A DNA stretch of 64,000 nt, taken from the NCBI RefSeq assembly GCF_026262505.1, contig NC_067205.1, positions 3,534,001 through 3,598,000 on the forward strand. Reading direction: 5' to 3'. The notes under the pieces were generated by a model. The model worked only from the letters and a program-made list of their open reading frames with translations, had not been told where the DNA came from and ran no database searches. Shown piece by piece: positions 56,767 through 64,000 of the stretch; positions within the stretch are counted from its first letter, which is position 1, and each line of letters begins with the position of its first letter. The position numbers and the translations under genes were made by a program. The DNA is from Trichomonas vaginalis G3. Taxonomy: Eukaryota; Parabasalia; Trichomonadida; Trichomonadidae.

Positions 56767-56991
56767 ATGAGCTTGTTCTTGAAGGTCATTCATGATGAAA
56801 TAACTGTTGTAGAAGATGTTAGCAATTGTTCAGACATTTTGAAGCGTATAGATGATATAAGAAAGAAGTTAGATAGACCGCAAAGCGGTGAGGGCGAAGC
56901 CCGTGAGAACGCTTATGTTTCATTGACTTTCTCCAGTAACGAGAACTTTTATGAGATAATATTGAAGAGAGATGATTTTAATATGGTGTAA
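56767..56991 (+). CDS. Small Maverick protein, 74 residues, with in-frame hairpin insert
   Basis: 'MSLFLKVIHDEITVVEDVSN' then a helical 'SDILKRIDDIRKKLDR', followed by 'PQSGEGEARE', encoded by a GC-rich double hairpin (56877-56902), and a C-terminal beta part. Directly abuts genes on both sides (taa-atg twice). The hairpin segment looks like an in-frame insertion. The surrounding protein reads smoothly without it. Function unknown. Confidence 0.58.
   Translation: MSLFLKVIHDEITVVEDVSNCSDILKRIDDIRKKLDRPQSGEGEARENAYVSLTFSSNENFYEIILKRDDFNMV
56877..56902. repeat. GC-rich double hairpin inside a coding region
   Basis: accgcaaagcggt (56877-56889) and gggcgaagccc (56892-56902), in frame. Confidence 0.75.
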
Positions 56992-57519
56992 ATGGTAGCT
57001 TGGGCAGCTTTAGGCGCAATGGGAACAAAAGCATTAGCATTTGGAGCAAAAGCACTTGGAGCTTATGACGCAGTAAATAAAATGAGTGGAGGAAGGGTTT
57101 CAAAGACATTAGATGCAAATAAAGGAAAGATTGGAGGCTGGGTTGCAAAGAAGTTAAGATTAAATAAAATAGGGCTCATAAATAAAGCATCCAATTTGGT
57201 TGCGACTGAGTCAGAAAATGCTTTAGGAAAGGACGATGAGTTTGCAAAACACGCAAAAGACTTTAATGACCAGATGAAAGGTGAAACAATGCATTTAAAT
57301 AGAGTCGATGGAACTAAAGAAAATGTTTCTTCTCCACCAGCGGTTTATCCATACGGACCTTATGGAATGTATGGAAACACTTACGAAAGACCATTTGACC
57401 CATTGACTGGTGGAAGTAATTGGTATCATTACGGACGAAGAAGAAAGACAGTCAAGTTGGAGACAGACGTGAAGAAAGCAACTAAAAAGAAACCAAGGAA
57501 GAGAGTTATAAAGCAATGA
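56992..57519 (+). CDS. Gly/Ala-rich basic core-like protein, 175 residues
   Basis: The N-terminal hydrophobic Ala/Gly stretch 'WAALGAMGTKALAFGAKALG' could be an amphipathic or membrane-active helix. Then 'GGWVAKKLRLNKIGLINKAS', a Pro/Tyr/Gly segment ('YPYGPYGMYGNTYERPFDP') and a strongly basic tail ('KKATKKKPRKRVIKQ'). The layout recalls adenovirus internal proteins (membrane-active head, DNA-binding tail), but this is analogy only. Its last codons run into the right TIR (from 57495). Last gene before the TIR. Confidence 0.58.
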   Translation: MVAWAALGAMGTKALAFGAKALGAYDAVNKMSGGRVSKTLDANKGKIGGWVAKKLRLNKIGLINKASNLVATESENALGKDDEFAKHAKDFNDQMKGETMHLNRVDGTKENVSSPPAVYPYGPYGMYGNTYERPFDPLTGGSNWYHYGRRRKTVKLETDVKKATKKKPRKRVIKQ

Positions 57520-57526
57520 ATTCAAC

Positions 57527-57588
57527 AGGGTAGAAATGAGGGTAGAAATGAGGTTAGATCTACCCTTCTACCCTAAATTTATTTTTGC
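57527..57588. repeat. Palindromic module, GGGTAGA type (Mav2 right TIR)
   Basis: Three gggtaga-type units, 'gatcta' centre, ctaccc unit and tail 'taaatttatttttgcgctat'. Exact positional match to the GGTGA module of Mav1 at 15743-15804. Confidence 0.87.
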
Positions 57589-57671
57589 GCTATGTTTTCA
57601 TACGTGTGAGGGTGGTGATATCATTAATTTTTATTTTATTTTTATTTTATTTTTATTTTATTTTTATATAA

Positions 57672-57992
57672 ATGACGAAAACTATTGAGATAACAAACTA
57701 CAACGGTCATGAGTTCAAGAATTTGTTCTTCGTTCCTCGTGAAAATACATTCTATCAGATACGAGGGAGAAAGGGTAAAGTTAGTTTGAGCGTTTATGAC
57801 TACAAGCATAATGGAAAGTTTATACAAGCATATGATACAAACGGTAAGCGTGTTTCATTAGCTTTGTCAAAACTTACTAACATTTATTTTGACAGTGACT
57901 TTGACCTATATGAAGAAGAAAGTGAGTCAGAAGATTATGAGCTGTTATGTGAAGCACAGCAATGGGAGGAGTTGCAATACTTTTGTAAGTGA
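57672..57992 (+). CDS. TIR-encoded Maverick protein, right copy
   Basis: 106 residues, one residue different from the left-TIR copy. Read toward the right tip. The start follows a 'tttttattttatttttatat' leader. Mav1 shows only its right-TIR copy (15894-16214), because its left end is outside the window. Presence inside both TIRs means the gene is duplicated and homogenised whenever the ends are copied. Role unknown. Confidence 0.7.
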   Translation: MTKTIEITNYNGHEFKNLFFVPRENTFYQIRGRKGKVSLSVYDYKHNGKFIQAYDTNGKRVSLALSKLTNIYFDSDFDLYEEESESEDYELLCEAQQWEELQYFCK

Positions 57993-58174
57993 GAACGTTT
58001 ATTTTTTACATTAGTGAGGTGAAGTGGTTGGCGGCTTTGTAAATATTTAAGGTTAAGTTAGTGTTGTCGTTTGTGTTGTAAAATATACGTTAACGGTTTC
58101 GTAAAGTGTCAAATTCACATATAATGGGTAAGGAGGCGCGCAGTGCCGCCGTACCCATGATATGTATACTAACT

Positions 58175-58179
58175 CTTTT
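58175..58179. repeat. Target site duplication of Mav2, right (ctttt)
   Basis: Matches 35810-35814. Confidence 0.75.
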
Positions 58180-58663
58180 TCCCCATTATATTCTTGTGGA
58201 AAAGTGACAAATAGCAACTTTGACCCTCTCTCTTCTGAAAATATTTTTTTTCGAAAAATTTGCGAAAAAAATCAAAAAATTTAAAAACCCCCGAATCTGC
58301 GGGGATTTAGGGTTGTTAGATTCCCGACGATAGGTGTCTTGGAAGATTTGCCTGGTGTCATCATAGTGTCTTTAAATCAAAAATTTTATTTTGGAGTTAG
58401 TTTTATTGATTTTTCAATAAAAAACATTTCTAAAACAAGAAAATAAAACGATAAAATATTTATATTTTATATAAGGATCTTATATATTTAAAATAAATAT
58501 CATTTTATTTTTTTCATTGGTGTCTGTCAAACCATAATACACCATTCAAAAATTCAATGTGTCTTGCGGTTTCAAAAGACACCTTCAAATTGAACGATAG
58601 CACAGACACTATTGAATTTTACCCATTTTATTTAGTTTTTACCCTTTTTATTTTTAAGAATTA
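58180..58663. other. Non-coding stretch between Mav2 and the hAT transposon
   Basis: AT-rich. Contains 'ggaaaagtgacaaatagc' (about 58198), a duplicated 'ggtgtct' context and 'acacc' phrases near 58340 and 58520, and an inverted pair around 'tgtcttgcggtttcaaaaga' / 'agcacagacactattgaatt'. No gene. The left end of hAT1 should lie here but I could not define it. Confidence 0.45.
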
Positions 58664-60334
58664 ATGACTGAAACACAAGATGAATATGAATCCAAATTTG
58701 AGGGATGGATTGATTGCAAACTTCCTCCCAAAAATATCCCTCGAAAAGTACCTCCCTTACCAAAATTCGAGGATACTAAATTCTCAACTAATAATAAATG
58801 TCGAGTATGTTTCAATATTGCTTATCTTCCAGATACAAGCGAAAAATCGAAAGAACGAAAAAGACTTTATTGTTATTGTTTAGCGATACATTACAATTTA
58901 CTAACAAAAACATATATGCGCTGCATTTATCATCGAAAACCATCAGAATTTGATGAAGATCATCAGCATATATATCAAATACAATGTGAAAATAATCCAT
59001 ATACGAGAAGAGATTTAATAAAACAAGATAGAAAATTACTTTATGTTGTAAAATTTGTTGTGGATACCAACATGTCAATCAATATGGCCGCTTCAGGTGT
59101 ACTAGAAGATTTCGCCCGACATGTCTACTCCACCTTCAAGGGAGTAATCAATTTTCAACTCAAGATCCCATATAGAAGAGACGAGATAAGGGATGGAATC
59201 ATTACATTAGCCGACTTGGTAGCTCCAAAAATACACGTTGAGCTTGACAAGATGGGCTACTATTCGATAACAATTGATGCGGCATCACACGGAAGCCGGC
59301 ATGGCTTTTTTGTGATGGCTAGCAATCCAGCAAAAATGAAGAACCATATCTTCATTGATACTATGATCGCTGATGGTTGGAATGCCAGGGATTACAATAA
59401 TTTCTTTGAATGTTTTACCTTCCCAAAGGATTTCCTTTCTGCAATTGTTGCCGATGGATGCCCCGCCCAAGTTAAAGGGCTGTGCCACTGGAGGAGATGC
59501 GGAGCACTATATCCGGGTCTTCAAACCGTTTATATCCGATGTGTTGCGCATCTCCTCAACTTAGTGGTGAAGCATACGGCAGACAATTGTGCAGCTTTCG
59601 CAATGCAAATTAATTATTGCAAAGCGATAAGCAAGGAGTTTCGAAGCCGGACACGAGAAGGGCATTGAATATGAGGTTATTCATGTTCCGGATCATCGCT
59701 GGATGTTTTTTCTGGGATCTTCTGAAGTGGATAAAAGAAAAACACCCTAAAATTTATGAATTGTTCAATATGGATGATCCACCGGAATCTGTTCAGATCT
59801 TAAGGGATATGGGAATTGATTTCAAGGATGGACTTCCACAATGGTTGTTAAATTTCGAAGAGATTCTTTTACCAATCAAGAAACTCTTGAATTATGCAGA
59901 GAGTGACGTTGGCTGCTTCTGCTACATCTATCCAATGTTTCAATCGACGATTGAGCAGTTGACCAGAATTGCAAATCGTCCTGAATTATCAAGTTCGTCA
60001 AAGCGCATTGCAGATGCATTAATCGCCAACATGAATGAAGTTTTTGACAAACAGGGCAACTACGCTTTGATGAAATTTGCCTTTGGTCTAACTCCATGGG
60101 GCCGGTCAGTCATCCGCGCAGAATTGAACATGCATACTGAGTACAAGCCAGACGTTTCACTCTTCTTCCAAGAACCAATACCTATCAATGCTGAACTTGA
60201 AATCCCTCCAAGGAACTACACCCCTGATCATTTGGATGAAGTGGCAGAGGATCAATTGGACAGAAATCTAGATATAGAAGAGCCCGAGATTGAGAACGAA
60301 GCAATTGAAGGTGATGGCCAAGTAGATGCAGAAG
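58664..60334 (+). pseudogene. hAT1 transposase, N-terminal and catalytic part
   Basis: Begins 'MTETQDEYESKFEGWIDCKL'. A Cys/His-rich N-terminal zone ('CRVCFNIAYL', 'YCYCLAIHYN', 'RCIYHRK') could bind zinc and DNA. The RNase H-type core shows 'SITIDAASHGSRHGFFVM' (first Asp), 'AIVADGCPAQVKG' (second Asp) and the hAT hallmark 'CVAHLLNLVVK' near 59555. One frameshift lies around 59620-59668: the first frame ends '..FRSRTREGH' and the next continues '..NMRLFMFRIIAGCF'. The frame is then interrupted at 60334 by hAT2. Inactive as sequenced. Confidence 0.82.
60326..60334 (+). repeat. Target duplication of hAT2, left (atgcagaag)
   Basis: Nine bases repeated at 63441-63449. Eight of them would be the standard hAT duplication. 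Confidence 0.75.
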
Positions 60335-60345
60335 TATTCATGTGA

Positions 60346-60861
60346 TTTTATCCCAAGCATATGGGGATTCTAAATTTTTGTCCCTATCGTTATCCCAATT
60401 GAATTTTTTTTGGAATTTAAAATTTTTTTCTGCATGTAAACTTAAATTTTAATTTTTACCACTAAAATGCAATATTTCAACAAATTAATGAGTAATAATA
60501 TTTTAATTTATAATAATTATTATAAATCTCCTCAATTTAATGTAATTATTGTATTAATTTTTGTTGAAAATATAAAATCTTCAAGTAAATGATGTGAATT
60601 TAATATTTTTAGAATGTTGTTTAATTGTACTATATTATGCATGTAAAATTTTGTTACAATACATTTTATATGGGATCCCCATTGCCCAATTGAGAGAAAA
60701 TTGAGAGGTGGGATTGGGCTAGCCCAATTCAAAATATCCCAGGTGGAAATAAAAAAATTAACAATTCAACATAAAAAAGCATCTTAAATAATAATGATAA
60801 AAAATTTTGTATGAATTTCAATCAAATTTGTTTTTATTCAACTTAAGAAATCACTTCATTA
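60346..60861. other. hAT2 5' non-coding region
   Basis: AT-rich, no gene. Near the left end are 'ttatcccaagcatatgggg' and, at 60670, an inverted pair with 'gggatccccattgcccaatt' and 'gggattgggctagcccaat', probably part of the subterminal transposase-binding region. Confidence 0.5.
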
Positions 60862-62852
60862 ATGAAAGAAGTCGGGTTCACAACATATCCCGATCTTGAA
60901 ACGAAACAACATGTTTACATGCGATATAAACATGAAGGTAGTCCCAAGTGGTATGTAAAATGCAATGAACTTGTGACACGATCTGATGGCGTAGTTTGCC
61001 GGTGTTCAATGCAAGAACAAAGGGAGGATCATTATAAAAACTGGCTTAAGACTCATGTTCACACATGTCAGGCCGGAGAAGCATTATCGCAGCAAACATT
61101 ACTTGACTACTACAATAAAGGTAAACAGCAAATGATCCAATGTTGGATTTATCGAATGTATACGATGAAATGACCATTTTTACCGGTAAGTTCAACCTTG
61201 CCTTAGACACATTTGCATCCCCAGAATTCACGCATGTTGCAAAGATTTTCATTATGTTCACAATATATCAAATGATGAACAAATACAAACAACTTCAGTC
61301 AGCTAATATCAATCCGGAAAAACTTGCTGACAAATTATATAAGCCTATTACACGTGATGAGATCCGAAATAGAATGATTGCTATTGCTAACAGCATACAC
61401 CTTGCTAAAGTTCTCGAATTCGCCAAAAAAGCATACACTTGTGTCGCCATCGATGAAGGCAAGACACATGATTACCACAATCTTGATTTTGTCTTAACAA
61501 ATCCGTTGGAGCAAATGAAGCCATACCCAGTAGAGGCGATAGATATGAAGGATGGCCAGACAAGTCAGGATTATAAATCCGCAATAACAGCAGGATTTAA
61601 CAGAATTGACATTAGGAAAGTCAAGATAGGTAGTGTGGTAGTTGACGGAGGACCAGCACAGTTAAAATGCTTCAAAGATACTTGGAATGATTCATTCTAT
61701 CATGACAGAGATCCAAAATACTACAAGATATTGCTTATTCCCTGTTTGTGTCACAGAATCCACAACAGCTATCAATATATTGCTGGCAAGAACAACCAGT
61801 TACAAAGTTTAGTAAAGGATGTGCACAGAATTGCAGAACTTTGTCGCATTCATGCTGACGATATAGGTGCACAATGTCCACAGCATGTATCCACCAGATG
61901 GATATATGACTATAATATATGTGTCTTTATTCTTAAGTACGAAAACAAAATCAAGCAATATATAAATGTAGATCACGATAAAATCGTACAATTGAAAGAT
62001 TGTTTAGCTGTTCTTAAAAAGCTAATCTTAGTATTCGAATCGGATAAGGCATTGTTGGCAAATTGTTACATTTGGCTTCGTAAAGCCATATCAGCTCTCA
62101 ATCTTTTGACATCCAATTTGCATAATGCATTCGGATCCATCTTGGCATCTTCATTGGATAGCTATACCTTGGACTCTGACTTTGGTGGGCTATGGTGTTT
62201 GGCATTCTCTCTCACGCCGAGAGGAAGGTTCTACTTCCATAGAAAGTTTGTTAAAAACGAAGAAGTAGAAGATTTGGCCGATCCCTTGAGTTCCTTTCAA
62301 AGTGAGCATATTCCTGATAAAGATCCGGCAGAAGATTTACAGGACATTTACATGGATTCTATTTTTGAGGAAGGTAACACAAACGCTGTAATTGATGTAA
62401 CAGATGAAGGCACATTTCGTAGAATTGTCGAATCTGATGATCAACTTAGGCTTACATTGCAAGATGTACGCGAGGATAATCATCAGACTGCCGAAAATGA
62501 TCTAACAGCAGCTAAAGATTACCTCAAGCGCATTTTGGTTCAATTCCGATTGAACGAAAGACAAAAAACGCTTGTACTCTCGTTATATAATACGTTCATC
62601 AATAAGGAATCAGACATCTTTGAGAACGATCTGATGGACGAGGCACAAAATTATGCTTGGGAAGAGATCTCGCATAGAATTGGAGAAAAATCCATCCTTG
62701 CTGAAATAGCATTACGCTTGTTATGTTCATCTCCTTCGGAGGCAACATGTGAACGTAATATCAAAGCACAAAGGTTAATTTTGAACGTTAGGCGGTTAAG
62801 ATCCAAGAAAAACTTGTTAAATAGCCGTCATATCTTAATGGCAACTAAATGA
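60862..62852 (+). pseudogene. hAT2 transposase (one frameshift)
   Basis: N-terminal BED-type zinc finger-like zone ('CNELVTRSDGVVCRC' and 'WLKTHVHTC', 60960-61070), then the catalytic part with 'CVAIDEGKTHDYHNLDFVL' (first Asp, about 61440), 'VVVDGGPAQLKCF' (second Asp, about 61640) and 'PCLCHRIHNSY' (about 61740). The C-terminal dimerisation block 'SSPSEATCERNIKAQRLILN' lies at about 62730. The zinc finger and the main frame are in different frames, with one shift at about 61140-61173. Otherwise open for 570 residues, so decay is slight. A separate family from hAT1 by sequence. Confidence 0.83.
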
Positions 62853-63122
62853 AATAAACATTTTGTTATTATTTATTTTTCAATATTAAATAGCCATTTT
62901 CTTCACAAATATTTCAATGTGTTTTTACAACAATTTAACATTTAATAATTTATAATGAATCGTTCTCTTTCATTAAACATTAATTAAAACCTCCGGTCAT
63001 GAATATTTTTTTTGTTATTATTATTTTGTAATTTAAAATCTAATAATATATAAGAGTAATATTTATTATTTTATATTTTAATTCGTTATGATAATCTTTA
63101 TATTTACAATTTATAAAGCACC
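62853..63122. other. hAT2 3' non-coding region
   Basis: AT-rich, no gene seen. Confidence 0.5.
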
Positions 63123-63196
63123 GATCCACAGATAATATAGTTCAGTGGTAAGAGTCATAGTATAAGCCTTAAGTTCCCCAGTTCGACCCCAGGGCC
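63123..63196 (+). other. tRNA-like Pol III unit inside hAT2
   Basis: 'TATAGTTCAGTGGTAAGAGT' is close to the D arm of a glycine-type tRNA, and 'CAGTTCGACCCC' resembles a B box, with TTTT right after. Stems are incomplete, so a tRNA relic or tRNA-derived SINE head. Confidence 0.38.
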
Positions 63197-63249
63197 TTTT
63201 CGTTTTTTTCTTTTTAGATTTTTTTTCTGAAGTTTATTTTTAAGGTTCT

Positions 63250-63349
63250 TGCTGGCGACCCCCCGTTCACCAAAAAAAATTTTCGATTTTTGCTGGCGAC
63301 CCCCCTTCGCTCGATATTTTTTTTGTGAACGGGTGGGGGGTCGCCAGCA
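63250..63349. repeat. GC-rich inverted repeat with duplicated arm
   Basis: Arm 'tgctggcgaccccccgttca' at 63250, a second partial copy 'tgctggcgacccccc' at 63291, and the complementary arm 'gtgaacgggtggggggtcgc' + 'cagca' at 63325-63349. Either left arm can pair with the right one. Striking G/C runs in an AT-rich setting. Confidence 0.8.
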
Positions 63350-63440
63350 AAAAAAAGATGTCAAAATTTATCCCAAAAATTTTAAAAAAATCGAAGAAAG
63401 TGCATCCCAGGGATTATAAAATTTAAGTTTTCACATCTCT

Positions 63441-63449
63441 ATGCAGAAG
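63441..63449 (+). repeat. Target duplication of hAT2, right (atgcagaag)
   Basis: Matches 60326-60334. Confidence 0.75.
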
Positions 63450-63967
63450 ACATTGCTCAGGATGAAGAAGTTGAAGAGAATGAACCAAGGAGGAGACTAG
63501 GCAGGAACCTTGGTGAATGGGCGTCTCTGTCAATGCAAGAAGTGGAAGAGTACAGCTTCAACGATTTTATGATCGAGATGCTTTCGAGACGTGCAGAAGC
63601 AGAAGCGAGGTTCTACAAGAGAAGTTCGGCCAAGAGCATAGCTAATGAGTACAAGAAAGCTCTTTCCAACTTTATACATATGAATGAGAGTGAAATCAGG
63701 AACAACACCGACCTCACCTGCTTGGATCAAAGGTTTTGGGTAGCATGTGATGCAAATTTCAAGGCATTGAAAGAGATTACCTTAAAATTCATGTCTATTG
63801 CTGCAACCGAAGCTGATGTGGAAAGAATGATTTCAATTGTGCGGAACCTGCGTAATAGGTTTAATCAAAACGCACGTGAAGATCTAATAAGGTGTAGAAT
63901 CCTATTGAAGCTTTTCATGACAAATGAAATCCTGAAAAAGATATTTCCAGATCTGACTGATCTTTAA
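63441..63967 (+). pseudogene. hAT1 transposase, C-terminal part
   Basis: Resumes in the same frame as 60334 across the hAT2 insertion. An acidic linker ('AEDIAQDEEVEENEPRRRLG') is followed by the hAT dimerisation region, with 'LKFMSIAATEADVERMISIV' and 'NLRNRFNQNAREDLIRCRIL', ending 'FPDLTDL'. Open to its stop codon. The right end of hAT1 should follow, but only 33 bases remain in the window. Confidence 0.78.
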
Positions 63968-64000
63968 CTTGCCGTAGCCTCTTGCTGCCGTAGCTCCTTG

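Larger units (their letters stand above)
35815..58174. mobile_element. Maverick/Polinton copy 2 (Mav2), full length 22,360 bp
   Basis: Complete by its ends, with 680-bp TIRs, a 5-bp target duplication and the full gene set (fibre, integrase, polymerase, packaging ATPase, major and minor capsid candidates). It looks whole in layout but about eight breaks are spread over the fibre, integrase, polymerase, capsid and one minor capsid gene, so it is not functional as sequenced. Young: TIRs are almost identical to each other and several proteins match Mav1 nearly perfectly. No adenain-type protease is found. Confidence 0.95.
57495..58174 (-). repeat. Mav2 right TIR (680 bp)
   Basis: Inverted partner of 35815-36494, almost identical, ending '..atgtatactaact'. 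Confidence 0.93.
60335..63440 (+). mobile_element. hAT transposon 2, nested in hAT1
   Basis: About 3.1 kb inserted into the hAT1 transposase gene. Ends read 'tattcatgtga' on the left and 'tagagatgtga' (reverse complement of the right end), a short imperfect inverted repeat. Contains a hAT transposase, a tRNA-like unit and a GC-rich inverted repeat. Confidence 0.72.
58664..63967 (+). mobile_element. hAT transposon 1, split by a nested hAT
   Basis: hAT-type transposase sequence occupies 58664-60334 and resumes in frame at 63441-63967. The interval is a second hAT element flanked by a 9-bp direct repeat. Outer ends of hAT1 were not identified. The right end may lie beyond the window. Confidence 0.75.

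Noticed and set aside
58680-59078. Alternative frames over the hAT1 N-terminus
   Set aside because: Short shadows of the transposase frame without motifs.
1-64000. rRNA genes, riboswitches or bacterial operons
   Set aside because: None seen. No ribosomal RNA wording, no Shine-Dalgarno pattern, and gene content is that of eukaryotic mobile elements.

Overview
The window looks like Trichomonas vaginalis or a close trichomonad. It is AT-rich, uses the standard code, shows no introns, and is almost wholly made of mobile DNA: Maverick/Polinton elements with collagen-like fibre genes, hAT transposons and an IS481-like transposon. The organism is inferred from element families and not from a marker gene.

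Layout. (1) 1-16430: right-hand part of a Maverick (Mav1), cut by the window edge, with fibre, integrase, a conserved unknown gene, a KilA-N-type protein, a protein-primed family B DNA polymerase, capsid genes and the right terminal inverted repeat (TIR). (2) 16431-35809: a nest of smaller elements. It holds element A (hairpin array), two small genes that may be host genes, inverted copies of an IS481-like transposon (S), and element B, which has poly(A)-tipped inverted ends, a large coiled-coil/Gln-rich gene and a DNA adenine methylase. About 5.4 kb of this (20.2-25.6 kb) recurs at 28.1-33.5 kb as a noisy direct copy. (3) 35815-58174: a complete-length Maverick (Mav2, 22,360 bp) with 680-bp TIRs and a 5-bp target duplication (ctttt). 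It runs in the opposite orientation to Mav1 and adds the packaging ATPase and more structural genes. (4) 58180-64000: a hAT transposon split by a second hAT that left an 8-9 bp target duplication.

How the genes work together. In Mav2 the left half holds replication and main capsid genes. The centre holds a regulatory pair (KilA-N protein plus unknown gene U), the integrase and the fibre. The right half holds minor capsid candidates, the ATPase and a basic core-like protein. Genes are packed tightly and many share an upstream T-rich TTTATTTTT motif. Both Mavericks look recent (several proteins are identical or nearly so), and several of their genes are broken.

Most interesting signals. Intergenic palindromic modules lie at equivalent places in Mav1 and Mav2, but their arms are built from GGTGA in Mav1 and from GGGTAGA in Mav2. 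The KilA-N protein is nearly identical between the two copies except for one block in its predicted DNA-binding core. This suggests a co-evolving DNA-binding protein and site system. Separately, element A and the S palindrome carry tandem arrays of distinct ~50-100 bp hairpins placed back to back, and small GC-rich double hairpins occur between genes and in frame inside Maverick genes.
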